From assembly GCF_947495735.1 (NCBI RefSeq), contig NZ_CANMAA010000005.1, forward strand, positions 124,001 through 188,000: a stretch of DNA of 64,000 bases, written 5' to 3'. Shown piece by piece: positions 9,729 to 18,883 of this stretch; the stretch's first letter is position 1, and each line of letters starts with the position of its first letter. Origin of the DNA: an uncultured Pseudokineococcus sp. Its GTDB lineage: Bacteria; Actinomycetota; Actinomycetes; Actinomycetales; Quadrisphaeraceae. Under the pieces are notes generated by a model. The model was not told the DNA's origin and searched no databases. It saw only the letters and a program-made list of their open reading frames with translations. A program made the translations under genes and the position numbers.

Positions 9729-10648
9729 CCGGGCACCGGGGCGGTCGAGGGGTGCCGGTCCTGCGCGGCGCGGGCCAGCATCGCCGCGCCGCGGGCGGCG
9801 GCGGTGTCGCCGTGGACGGCCGGGAGGAGGTGCGGCGCGCGCAGCCCGGGCGTGCGGCGGGCCAGCTCCGCGGCGAGCGGGTCGAGCAGGAGGTCCCCCG
9901 CGAGCGCGAGGCCGCCCCCCATGACGACGCGCGAGGGGGCGACGGCCACGACCAGGCCGGCGAGAGCCCCGGCGAGCGCCTCGACGGTCTCCCGCCAGAC
10001 GGCTCGGGCCGCCGGGTCCCCGGCCCGCACGCGCCGCGCGACGGTCAGCGCGTCCGGCGCGCCGGCGCGGCGGGCCGTGGCGGCGGCCGAGGCGACCTCC
10101 TCCACCCGCAGGCCGGCGTGCGGCCCGTCGACCAGCAGCAGCTGCCCGACCTCGCCCGCCCACCCGCCGGCCACGAGCGGGCGCCCGTCCACGAGCACGG
10201 CCGCCGCGAGGCCGGTGCCCACCGCGACGAACACCGACACCTCGCCGGACGGCACGTCCCCCGAGGCGCCCGCGGCGGCGGCGTCCTCGGCCACCGCCCC
10301 GGCGCGGACGTCGTGGGCGAGCACGACCGGGCGCCCGAGGGCGCCCTCGAGCAGCCGGGTGGCGGGCACGTCGCGCCACCCGAGGTTCACCGACAGGACG
10401 GCGGTGCCCGCCACCTCGTCGACGACGCCGGGCAGGGCGACGCCGACGGCGTCGCGCGGGTCGGCGCCCAGGGCGTCGACGACGGCGGCCACGGTCTCGG
10501 CCGTGCGCCGGCCGTCCGGGTCCGGCGACGGCGTGGGGCGGCGGTGCTCGGCGAGGACCGCGCCGTCGGGGCCGATCCGCAGGCCCTTGGTGCTGGTGCC
10601 CCCGACGTCCACCCCCACGGCGCTCGCCGTCGGCACCGCCGGGCTCAC
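9725..10648 (-). CDS. ROK family sugar kinase
   Basis: VGVDVGGTSTKGLRIG...VFVAVGTGLAAAVLVDGR...GWAGEVGQL; overlaps neighbours at start and stop. Confidence 0.85.
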   Translation of the reverse strand: MSPAVPTASAVGVDVGGTSTKGLRIGPDGAVLAEHRRPTPSPDPDGRRTAETVAAVVDALGADPRDAVGVALPGVVDEVAGTAVLSVNLGWRDVPATRLLEGALGRPVVLAHDVRAGAVAEDAAAAGASGDVPSGEVSVFVAVGTGLAAAVLVDGRPLVAGGWAGEVGQLLLVDGPHAGLRVEEVASAAATARRAGAPDALTVARRVRAGDPAARAVWRETVEALAGALAGLVVAVAPSRVVMGGGLALAGDLLLDPLAAELARRTPGLRAPHLLPAVHGDTAAARGAAMLARAAQDRHPSTAPVPG

Positions 10649-11520
10649 GCGAGGATCACGGAGCGGGTCAGCGACCGGGGCTGGTCCGGGTCCAGGCCGC
10701 GGACCTTGGCGACGGCCACCGCGAACCGCTGCGCCACGACGAGCGCGGCCTGGGGGTCCAGGTCGTGCTGGACGAAGGTCGCCCCGGTCCGCCCCACCTG
10801 CTCGGCGAGGCCGTCGGGTGCGGCGCCGAGGCTCCAGACGAGGCGGCCGGGCTCGGCGATGGCGACCGGCCCGTGGCGGTAGTCCATCGACGGGTAGGAC
10901 TCGGCCCAGAACTGCGCGGCCTCGCGCGTCTTGAGGGCCGCCTCGTTGGCCAGGCCGACGCACCAGCCGCGGCCGATGAAGGTGCACTGGTCGGCCGCCG
11001 TCAGGTCGGCGAGGTCCAGGGCGAGCGCGCGCTCGGCGTCGGCGACGACGGGCTCGAGGTCGTGCCCCGCCGCCGCCCGCAGGAGGCTCAGGGCGCTCGT
11101 GGCGAAGCGCGTCTGCACGACGGAGCTCTCGTCGGCGAACGGCATCGCCACGACGTCCGTCGCCCGCGCCGCCGCCGGGGAGTCGGGCACCGCCGTGACG
11201 AGCGTCGTGGGGGTGCCGTCCAGGGCGCCGAGCAGCTCGACGACCTCGGTCGTCGTGCCGGAGCGGGAGATGGCCACGACCCGGTCGTAGGTGCGTCCGA
11301 GGGGGAACTCCGAGCCGGCGAAGGCGTCCGTCACGCCGTGGCCGGCCTGCTCGCGGACGACCGCGGCGCTCATGGCGATGAACCAGCTGGTGCCGCACCC
11401 GACGACCGCGACCCGCTCACCGGGTCGGGGCAGGGCCTCGCGGGAGGCGGCCGCCAGCGCGGCGGCCTCGCGCCACACCCGGGGCTGGGACGCGATCTCG
11501 TCGTCGACGAAGGGAGGCAT
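10645..11520 (-). CDS. SIS domain sugar isomerase/deaminase (GlmS/AgaS-like)
   Basis: VAVVGCGTSWFIAMSAA...AISRSGTTTEVVELLG...AALKTREAAQFWAESYPSMDYRHGPVA. Confidence 0.85.
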   Translation of the reverse strand: MPPFVDDEIASQPRVWREAAALAAASREALPRPGERVAVVGCGTSWFIAMSAAVVREQAGHGVTDAFAGSEFPLGRTYDRVVAISRSGTTTEVVELLGALDGTPTTLVTAVPDSPAAARATDVVAMPFADESSVVQTRFATSALSLLRAAAGHDLEPVVADAERALALDLADLTAADQCTFIGRGWCVGLANEAALKTREAAQFWAESYPSMDYRHGPVAIAEPGRLVWSLGAAPDGLAEQVGRTGATFVQHDLDPQAALVVAQRFAVAVAKVRGLDPDQPRSLTRSVILA

Positions 11521-11676
11521 GCGGTGTTCCTTGTCCTCAGGGCGGTCCCCCGCGCGCTGTGCGATCGATTGTGACCGCATGGAGTCCATGATGAGCATCC
11601 TCGCTCAGCGAGTCAACGGACGGACGACCGAGCCGCGCAGTTGCGCGTCCGGTGCCGTCCCCAGGAGTGTTCGGGC

Positions 11677-12465
11677 ATGACGCAGCAGCGGCGCCTGAAC
11701 CTCGTGCTGGAGCTGGTCAGCGAGCGGGGGACCGTGTCCATCGCCGAGGTCGGCGACGCGCTGGGGGTCTCCACCGCCACCGTCCGGCGCGACCTCAACC
11801 TGCTCGCCGAGCAGCGGCTCCTCACGCGCACGCACGGGGGCGCCTCCGCGCTGGGATCGGGCTACGAGCTGCCGCTGCAGTACAAGATCGCCCGCCAGTC
11901 CGAGGCCAAGACGGCCATCGCCCGGGCGGTCGCCGAGCTGGTGGCGCCGGGTGACGCGGTGGCTCTCAACGGCGGGACGACGACGAGCGAGGTCGCGAGG
12001 GTCCTCGGGTCCAGCGAGGCGCTCGGCGGCGGTGACGCCCCGGGGGTCACCATCGTCACCAACGCGCTGAACATCGCCTTCGAGCTGTCGGTGCGCGAGC
12101 ACGTCAAGATCGTCGTCACGGGCGGGGTGCCCCGCCGCCAGTCCTACGAGCTGGTGGGCCCGCTGGTCGCCTCCTCGCTGCGGGACCTCAGCGTCGACCT
12201 CGCCGTGCTGGGCGTCGACGGGCTGAGCGGTCGCTTCGGCGCGACGACGGTGCACGAGGGGGAGGCCGAGGCGAGCCGCCACATGGCCGCGGTCGCGCGC
12301 CGGGTCGTCGTGGCCGCGGACTCGACCAAGCTCGGCCGCTCCACGTTCGCGCGCATCTGCGCGCTCGAGGAGGTGGACCTCCTCGTCACCGACCGGCCCG
12401 CCGAGGAAGCTGTCGCGGCCGAGCTGGCGGCCGCCGGTGTCGAGGTCGTCGTCGCGCCGGCCTGA
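11677..12465 (+). CDS. DeoR/GlpR family transcriptional regulator
   Basis: RLNLVLELVSERGTVSIAEVGDALGVSTATVRRDLNLLAEQRLLTRTHGGA...LNGGTTTSEVAR...TNALNIA. Confidence 0.92.
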   Translation: MTQQRRLNLVLELVSERGTVSIAEVGDALGVSTATVRRDLNLLAEQRLLTRTHGGASALGSGYELPLQYKIARQSEAKTAIARAVAELVAPGDAVALNGGTTTSEVARVLGSSEALGGGDAPGVTIVTNALNIAFELSVREHVKIVVTGGVPRRQSYELVGPLVASSLRDLSVDLAVLGVDGLSGRFGATTVHEGEAEASRHMAAVARRVVVAADSTKLGRSTFARICALEEVDLLVTDRPAEEAVAAELAAAGVEVVVAPA

Positions 12466-12476
12466 GCCCCGCGCAC

Positions 12477-12490
12477 CCGCCGCGCGGCGG
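12477..12490. terminator. Perfect 14-bp palindrome in the 37-bp gap between two convergent DeoR genes
   Basis: CCGCCGCGCGGCGG. Confidence 0.4.
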
Positions 12491-12502
12491 CGCTTCCGCG
12501 CC

Positions 12503-13360
12503 TCACGGCTCGACGACGGTCACCGCCAGCCCGATGCGGCGCAGCGCCTCCACTTCGGCCGGAGGCGCGCTGACGTCGGTGACGAGCTCGTCGACGTCCT
12601 GCGCCGCGCAGATGCGGGCGAGGCGGACCCGGCCCAGCTTGGTGCCGTCCGCGACGACGACGGTGCGGCGCGCCCGTCGGATCATCGCGGCGTTGACCGC
12701 CGCCTCGACCTCGTCGTGGGTGGTCAGGCCCCCCGCTGCGCTGATGCCGTCCACCCCGACGACGGCAGTCCCCAGGTTGACCGCCTGCAGCGTCTGCTCC
12801 GCCCACGGACCCACCAGCTCGGAGGACTGCGAGCGCACGACACCCCCGGTCATGACGACCTTCACCTGGGGGCGCAGCGCGAGGTCCAGCGCCACGTTGA
12901 GCGCGTTGGTGATGACCGTCAGCTGGCTGCGGTCGGCGAGGCACCTCGCGACGGCGTCCGTCGTGCTCCCGCCGGTCAGCCCCAGGGCGTGAGCCCCGAG
13001 GGGGACGCGGGTCGCGGCCTCCCGCGCGATGGCGAGCTTGGCGTCGCGCTGCTCCCCGCCGCGGTAGCGGACGGGCACCTCGCGCCCGTCGTCGAGCGCG
13101 CGGGCGCCCCCGTGGAGGCGGCGGAGGAGCTGCTGGTCCTCGAGGACGGCCAGGTCGCGGCGCACCGTGGCCGCGGAGACGCGCAGCAGGCGCGCGAGCT
13201 CGGCCGCTGACGTGGTCCCGGGAGCGCCGGCCCGCACGTGCTCGAGCAGCCGGGCGAGTCGGTGCGCGCGGTCCCGCCCCGGGGACGCAGCGGGTGCGGC
13301 GTCCGGAAGGGCGCTGCTCCCGGGAGGACCTGCCCGGTGGCCCCCGTGCTCGTCCGTCAC
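12503..13360 (-). CDS. DeoR/GlpR family transcriptional regulator (second copy)
   Basis: ELARLLRVSAATVRRDLAVLEDQQLLRRLHGGARAL...LTGGSTTDAVAR...TNALNVALDLAL. Confidence 0.92.
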   Translation of the reverse strand: MTDEHGGHRAGPPGSSALPDAAPAASPGRDRAHRLARLLEHVRAGAPGTTSAAELARLLRVSAATVRRDLAVLEDQQLLRRLHGGARALDDGREVPVRYRGGEQRDAKLAIAREAATRVPLGAHALGLTGGSTTDAVARCLADRSQLTVITNALNVALDLALRPQVKVVMTGGVVRSQSSELVGPWAEQTLQAVNLGTAVVGVDGISAAGGLTTHDEVEAAVNAAMIRRARRTVVVADGTKLGRVRLARICAAQDVDELVTDVSAPPAEVEALRRIGLAVTVVEP

Positions 13361-13376
13361 GGGCGCGACCGTAGGT

Positions 13377-13390
13377 GGTGAGCGCTCACC
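13377..13390. promoter_or_regulatory. Putative DeoR operator: perfect palindrome in divergent promoter region
   Basis: GGTGAGCGCTCACC, 17 bp upstream of the DeoR GTG, followed at 13391-13409 by hairpin CGCGCAGG-TCT-CCTGCGCG. Confidence 0.5.
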
Positions 13391-13536
13391 CGCGCAGGTC
13401 TCCTGCGCGTTCGCGCAGCCGCGGTGCGCACCTGCCCCTCGCCCGGTGACAGAGCGTCGTCCAGGGATCACGCTCCCGGCACCGACCCACCCGCGGCCGG
13501 GCCGCCGAGCCCCGCCGCCCACGAGGAGGAGCAGCC

Positions 13537-15111
13537 ATGGCGGAGCAGCACCGAGCCGGCACCCCGGGACGGACGACGGCGCCGGCCGCAGGAGCGGCGC
13601 ACCGGCGCCCGGGCCGACGCGCGAGAGGGCTGGCGCTGCTGGCCCTCCCGGGCCTCGTCGGCCTGGCGGGAGCCCCGACGGCCTCGGCGGACCCGACCGG
13701 CGCCGAGGGGCGCGTGCGCGCCGTGCAGTACGCGGAGTCCGACGACGTCCTCGCCAACCCCGAGCGCGGGTGGTACCGGCACACCGAGACCCACTACCGC
13801 GAGGACGGGTCCGGGTACACGCCGCTGGACGCCGACGTGCTCCGCGGCTACCGCGCCGAGGGCACCACGCAGGTCCTGCGGGTCTTCTACCTCGAGAGGT
13901 TCGCGGAGACCCCGCAGCTGGACCAGGCCTGGCTGGACCTCGTCCAGGCCGACCTGGACACCGCCCGGGAGGCGGGCGTCAGCGTCATCACGCGGTTCGC
14001 CTACCGGCAGGGCGGGGCCTGGCCCTACTCCCCGCCGTACGGCGACGCGCCGCTCGACGTCGTGCTGGCCCACATCGAGCAGCTCTCGCCGCTCCTGCAC
14101 CGCAACGCGGACGTCGTCCCCGTCCTGCAGCAGGGCTTCGTCGGGCTGTGGGGGGAGGGGTACTACACCGACCACTTCGTCGCGGACCCGGCCGAGCCCG
14201 GAGTCGTCACGGAGGAGGACTGGGAGCGCCGGGGGCAGGTGCTCCGGGCGCTCCTCGACGCGGTCCCGCAGGAGCGCTCGGTGCAGGTCCGCACCATGCT
14301 GACGAAGCAGGTGGTCTTCGACGTCCCCAGCGGGGAGGCCGGGGCCCTGGCCCCGGAGGAGGCGTTCGGCGGCAGCGACCTCGCGCGCGTCGGCCACCAC
14401 AACGACTGCTTCCTCGCGAGCCCCGACGACTTCGGGACCTTCCTGTCCGACCCCCTCTCCCTGGACCAGGAGTACCTCGCGCGCGAGACCCGCTTCGTGC
14501 CCATGGGCGGGGAGACCTGCACCGTCAACCCGCCGCGCTCGGAGTACCCGTCCGCCTCGGCCGAGATGGCGCGCTACCACTTCTCCTACCTCAACGCCGA
14601 CTACAACCGGGACGTCCTCGGCAGCTGGGGCGAGGACGGGCTCGCCGAGGTGACCGACCGCCTCGGCTACCGGTTCGTCCCCGAGGAGAGCCGGGTCCGC
14701 AGGACGAGCAGCGGCGGGCGGCCCACCCAGGAGCTCGCGGTGGACGTGCGCAACGACGGCTGGGCCGCGCCCTACAACGAGCGCCCGGTGCACGTCGTCC
14801 TCGAGGGGGCGCGCGGCGCCTTCGCGCTCGACACCGGGGTGGACGCCCGCACCTGGGCGGCGGGCACCACGAGCACGGTGTCCGTCCCGCTGTGCGGCGT
14901 GCCCACGGGTCGCTACGCGCTGCACCTGCACCTGCCGTCCGGGGACGCGGGCACGGCCGGGAACCCGGACTTCTCCGTCCGGCTCGCGGCGGAGGGCACG
15001 TGGGAGCCCGCGACCGGCTGGAACGACCTGCAGCAGGAGGTCGTGGTGACGGGCGGCGGCGCGGGCTGCGACGTCGAGGTCTCGCCGCTGGCGCCCGCGC
15101 CCCGGGGCTGA
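13537..15111 (+). CDS. Secreted DUF4874/DUF4832 domain protein (putative glycan-active)
   Basis: ESDDVLANPERGWYRHTETHY...QVLRVFYLERFAETPQLDQAWLDLVQADLDTAREAGVSVITRFAY...; N-terminal signal-like segment. Confidence 0.75.
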   Translation: MAEQHRAGTPGRTTAPAAGAAHRRPGRRARGLALLALPGLVGLAGAPTASADPTGAEGRVRAVQYAESDDVLANPERGWYRHTETHYREDGSGYTPLDADVLRGYRAEGTTQVLRVFYLERFAETPQLDQAWLDLVQADLDTAREAGVSVITRFAYRQGGAWPYSPPYGDAPLDVVLAHIEQLSPLLHRNADVVPVLQQGFVGLWGEGYYTDHFVADPAEPGVVTEEDWERRGQVLRALLDAVPQERSVQVRTMLTKQVVFDVPSGEAGALAPEEAFGGSDLARVGHHNDCFLASPDDFGTFLSDPLSLDQEYLARETRFVPMGGETCTVNPPRSEYPSASAEMARYHFSYLNADYNRDVLGSWGEDGLAEVTDRLGYRFVPEESRVRRTSSGGRPTQELAVDVRNDGWAAPYNERPVHVVLEGARGAFALDTGVDARTWAAGTTSTVSVPLCGVPTGRYALHLHLPSGDAGTAGNPDFSVRLAAEGTWEPATGWNDLQQEVVVTGGGAGCDVEVSPLAPAPRG

Positions 15112-15323
15112 CCGGCGGGGCTGTCCGGCGGGCCGGAGCCGGCGGGGTCGGAGCCGTCGGGGCGGGCCCCGACGGCTCCGGTCGCGTCCGGGGACGTGCC
15201 TGCCGGCGCCGTCGACCGCTCGGCGACCGGCCCGCCCGGCGGCCCCGTCCTGCAGCGGTGGGCGGGATGTGCGCCGAGACCCTGGTCAGTCGTCGGACGG
15301 CCGGTTACTGTTCACTCGTGCTC

Positions 15324-15347
15324 GATTGACGCGCCAACGCGTCAGTC
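15324..15347. promoter_or_regulatory. Putative operator upstream of oxidoreductase/ABC operon
   Basis: GATTGACGCG-CCAA-CGCGTCAGTC inverted repeat (9/10 arm identity), overlapping a TTGACG hexamer. Confidence 0.5.
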
Positions 15348-15397
15348 TCGATCACAGCCCCGACGCGCGGCGTCGGTGTGCGGCCCCGGCGGGAGGG

Positions 15398-16612
15398 ATG
15401 GCGATGGTGCTCGGCCCAGATCAGGACGTAGCGGTCGCGGTGGTGGGCACGGGTGCCCGCAGCGTGATCGCCCAGCACGTCTCCGCCGTCCGGCAGGGCG
15501 CGCGCGTCGTCGCCGCCGTGGACACCGACGAGGCCGGGCGCGAGCGGGCCCGGGCGCTCTTCGGCCAGGTCCCCGTCCACCGCGACCACCGGGCGCTGCT
15601 GGACGCGGGGGGCGTCCACGCGGCCGTGGTCACCACCCCGGACGACACCCACGCGGACATCGCCGTCGACCTGCTGCGCGGCGGCGTGGCGGTGTACCTG
15701 GAGAAGCCGCTCGCGACGCGCCTCGAGGACGCCGACCGGGTGCTGCAGGTGGCCGCCGAGACGGGGACCCCGCTCTACGTGGGGCACAACTTCCGCCACG
15801 CCGGGGTCGTGCGCGCCATGAAGGAGGTCCTCGACCGGGGGGAGATCGGCGAGGTCAAGACCATCTGGGTCCGCCACTTCGTGGGCAACGGCGGTGACTA
15901 CTACTTCAAGGACTGGCACGCCGACCGCCGGCGCACCGGGACGCTCCTGCTGCAGAAGGCCAGCCACGACATCGACGTGGTCCACCACCTCGCGTCCTCG
16001 TACACGCGCCGCGTCGTCGGCATGGGCGACCTCATGGTCTACGGCGACGTCCAGGACAGGAGGTCGCGGGCCGGCGAGACGATGCCGGACTGGTTCTCCT
16101 ACGACAACTGGCCGCCGGCCGCGCAGACCGGGCTCAACCCCGTCGTCGACGTCGAGGACGTCTCGATGATGATGATGGGCCTCGACAACGGCGTCCTCGC
16201 CAGCTACCAGCAGTGCCACTTCACGCCCGACTACTGGCGGAACTACACGGTGATCGGCACCGAGGGCCGGCTGGAGAACGTCGGCGACACCGGCGGCGGC
16301 GTCGTCAAGGTCTGGGACCGGCGCCGCGAGTGGTCCGCCGCGGGCGACCGCGAGTACCCCGTCGCGGGCGTCACCAGCGGCCACGAGGACGCCGACGTCC
16401 TGACGATGACGGAGTTCCTCGACCACGTCGTCGACGGGGCCCCCCTCACCGTCTCCCCGGTCGCCGCGCGCGCGGCCGTGGCCGCCGGCGCGCTCGCCGC
16501 CGCGTCCCTGCGCGACGGCTCCCGCCCCCTCGACGTCCCGCCCCTGGACCAGCACGTGCTCGACCACTTCGCACGGACCTCGCGCCCCGCCCCCGAGAGG
16601 ACGACCCGATGA
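15398..16612 (+). CDS. Gfo/Idh/MocA family oxidoreductase
   Basis: VAVVGTGARSVIAQHVSAVRQGARVVAAVDTD...AVVTTPDDTHADIAVDLLRGGVAVYLEKPLATR (EKP motif)...LLLQKASHDIDVVHHL. Confidence 0.92.
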   Translation: MAMVLGPDQDVAVAVVGTGARSVIAQHVSAVRQGARVVAAVDTDEAGRERARALFGQVPVHRDHRALLDAGGVHAAVVTTPDDTHADIAVDLLRGGVAVYLEKPLATRLEDADRVLQVAAETGTPLYVGHNFRHAGVVRAMKEVLDRGEIGEVKTIWVRHFVGNGGDYYFKDWHADRRRTGTLLLQKASHDIDVVHHLASSYTRRVVGMGDLMVYGDVQDRRSRAGETMPDWFSYDNWPPAAQTGLNPVVDVEDVSMMMMGLDNGVLASYQQCHFTPDYWRNYTVIGTEGRLENVGDTGGGVVKVWDRRREWSAAGDREYPVAGVTSGHEDADVLTMTEFLDHVVDGAPLTVSPVAARAAVAAGALAAASLRDGSRPLDVPPLDQHVLDHFARTSRPAPERTTR

Positions 16613-17928
16613 CCACCACCGGCTCCCCCGCCCGCCCCGCCCGTCGCCTGCGCGGCGCCCTCGCCACCTCCCTGGGTCTGCTGCTCGTGGCGACCGCCTG
16701 CGGCGGCTCCGAGCCCGGCGGTGGCGGCGGGGCGGCGGCCGAGTACACGCCGCCGGGTGACGACCTCGAGGCCTCGCTGACCTACAGCGTCTGGGACCAG
16801 ACGCAGGTGGACAGCATCGAGGCGAACATCGCGGCGTTCCAGGAGCAGCACCCGGGCGTCGAGGTGAGCGTGGACGTCACGCCCTTCGGCGAGTACTGGA
16901 CCAAGCTGCAGACGCAGGCCTCCAGCGGGACCCTCCCCGACCTGTTCTGGATGAACGGCCCCAACGTCCAGCTCTACGCGTCCAACGACCTCCTCGCGCC
17001 CCTGGACGGGGCCGTGGAGGCGGGCGACGTCGACCCGGCGAACTACCCCGAGTCGCTGATCGACCTCTACACCTACGACGACGCGCTGTACGGGGTCCCC
17101 AAGGACTTCGACACCATCGCCATCTGGGCGAACCGGGCGATCTTCGAGCAGGCCGGTGTGGAGGTCCCCGAGGGCGACTGGACGTGGGAGGAGTTCCAGG
17201 CCACCGCGGCCGAGATCTCCCAGGCGCTCGAGGCCGAGGGGATCTACGGGGCGGCCGGCGGCATGGACGGCCAGACCACCTACTACGACACCATCTACCA
17301 GGCCGGTGGGTCGGTCATCGAGGACGGGGAGTCCGCGTACGACACCCCCGAGGCCCAGGCGGGCATCGACTTCTGGCGCGAGCTCATCGAGAGCGGCGGG
17401 TCGCCGACCATGGCCCAGCTCACCGACACCACCGCCGACCAGTGGTTCACGTCGGGCCGGCTCGGCATGTACTGGGGCGGCAGCTGGTTCCGCGCGGCCC
17501 TGACCGACACCCCGGTGGCCGAGGACGTCGTCGTCCTGCCCCTGCCGACCGGGGAGGAGCAGGCGACCGTCATCCACGGCGTGGCCAACGTCGTCGCGGC
17601 GAGCTCGGACCAGCAGCAGGCGGCGCAGGCCCTGCAGGTCTTCCTGGCGGGCGAGGAGGCCCAGCGCCAGCTGGGCGAGGCCGGCTCCGTCATCCCCGCC
17701 TACACGGGCACGCAGGACACCTTCACCGAGTCGATGCCCGACGCCGACCTGCAGGTCTTCCTCGACGCGCTCGACTACGCCCAGCCGCTGCCCGTGAGCG
17801 AGAGCACCGCGGAGTGGAACGCGCTCGAGGTCGAGCTGCTGCCCCAGGCGTTCTCCGGGGCCGAGCCGGTCGAGGAGGTCACCACCGAGCTGGCTCAGCA
17901 GATGGACGCCGTCCTCGCGGAGGGGTGA
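16609..17928 (+). CDS. Sugar ABC transporter substrate-binding lipoprotein
   Basis: LLLVATACGG lipobox, then ESBP family 1 pattern; ATGA overlap with upstream gene. Confidence 0.92.
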   Translation: MTTTGSPARPARRLRGALATSLGLLLVATACGGSEPGGGGGAAAEYTPPGDDLEASLTYSVWDQTQVDSIEANIAAFQEQHPGVEVSVDVTPFGEYWTKLQTQASSGTLPDLFWMNGPNVQLYASNDLLAPLDGAVEAGDVDPANYPESLIDLYTYDDALYGVPKDFDTIAIWANRAIFEQAGVEVPEGDWTWEEFQATAAEISQALEAEGIYGAAGGMDGQTTYYDTIYQAGGSVIEDGESAYDTPEAQAGIDFWRELIESGGSPTMAQLTDTTADQWFTSGRLGMYWGGSWFRAALTDTPVAEDVVVLPLPTGEEQATVIHGVANVVAASSDQQQAAQALQVFLAGEEAQRQLGEAGSVIPAYTGTQDTFTESMPDADLQVFLDALDYAQPLPVSESTAEWNALEVELLPQAFSGAEPVEEVTTELAQQMDAVLAEG

Positions 17929-17932
17929 TCCC

Positions 17933-18883
17933 GTGGCCAGCCCGACGAGCGCGCCCGGGCGGTGGCGCGCTGCCGGGGCCCCTGCGGACGAGGGGGGCCG
18001 ACGACGCCCGCTGCGGCGGGACGGCGCCTGGCCCCTGCTCTTCGCCGGGCCCCTGGTCACCGGGATCGCCGTCTTCTACCTGTGGCCGGTGGTGCAGACA
18101 GCCTGGTTCTCGCTCACGACCTCCGAGGTGTTCGGCGGGTCGACCTTCTCGGGCCTCGACAACTACCGGGAGCTCTTCGCGGACCCGCTGCTGTACCGGA
18201 GCCTCGCCAACACGCTCGTCTACACGGGCGTCGTGCTCCTCGGCATCCCCATCGCGCTCTACCTCGCGAGCCTCCTGAACCTGCCCGGTCTGCGCTTCGC
18301 GTCGTTCTACCGGGTCCTGTACTTCCTGCCCTACGTGGCCATGCCGACGGCGGTGGCCATGGTCTGGCGGGTCATCTACAACGGCGACTTCGGCCTCGTG
18401 AACCACGTGCTCGGCCTCGTGGGGATCGAGGGCCCGTACTGGATCAGCACGCCCGGGGCCGCCATCCTCGCGGTCTCCGTGGTCGGCCTGTGGTCCTCGC
18501 TGGGGTTCTCGATGATCGTCGTCGCGGCCGGGCTGAAGAACATCCCGCCGGAGTACTACGAGGCCGCCGAGCTCGACGGGGCCTCGCGGTTCCGGCAGTT
18601 CCGCTCGATCACCGTGCCGCTCCTCGCGCCGACCATCTTCTTCCTGCTCGTGGTGACGGTGATCGCCAGCTTCCAGCTGTTCGACCTGCTCTACGCCATC
18701 CTCGGGAACGCGAACCCGGCGCTCTCGCAGAGCATGTCGCTCGTGTACTTCTTCTACCAGGAGGGTTTCGTCAGCAACGACAAGGGTTACGCGGCGGCGA
18801 TCGCCATGGTCATCTTCGCCATCATCGGGCTGACGACGGCCCTGCAGTTCAGGCTCCAGAGGAGGTGGGCGCAGGGTGGCTGA
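17933..18883 (+). CDS. Sugar ABC transporter permease (MalF-type)
   Basis: EAAELDGASRFRQFRSITVPLLAPT: EAA loop; six TM-like segments. Confidence 0.92.
   Translation: MASPTSAPGRWRAAGAPADEGGRRRPLRRDGAWPLLFAGPLVTGIAVFYLWPVVQTAWFSLTTSEVFGGSTFSGLDNYRELFADPLLYRSLANTLVYTGVVLLGIPIALYLASLLNLPGLRFASFYRVLYFLPYVAMPTAVAMVWRVIYNGDFGLVNHVLGLVGIEGPYWISTPGAAILAVSVVGLWSSLGFSMIVVAAGLKNIPPEYYEAAELDGASRFRQFRSITVPLLAPTIFFLLVVTVIASFQLFDLLYAILGNANPALSQSMSLVYFFYQEGFVSNDKGYAAAIAMVIFAIIGLTTALQFRLQRRWAQGG

Noticed and set aside
13391-13409. CGCGCAGG-TCT-CCTGCGCG as a fourth member of the A/B/C repeat family
   Set aside because: It resembles the inner stem only, has no outer ACCTGCAG/CTGCAGGT arms and lies in a divergent rather than convergent gap.
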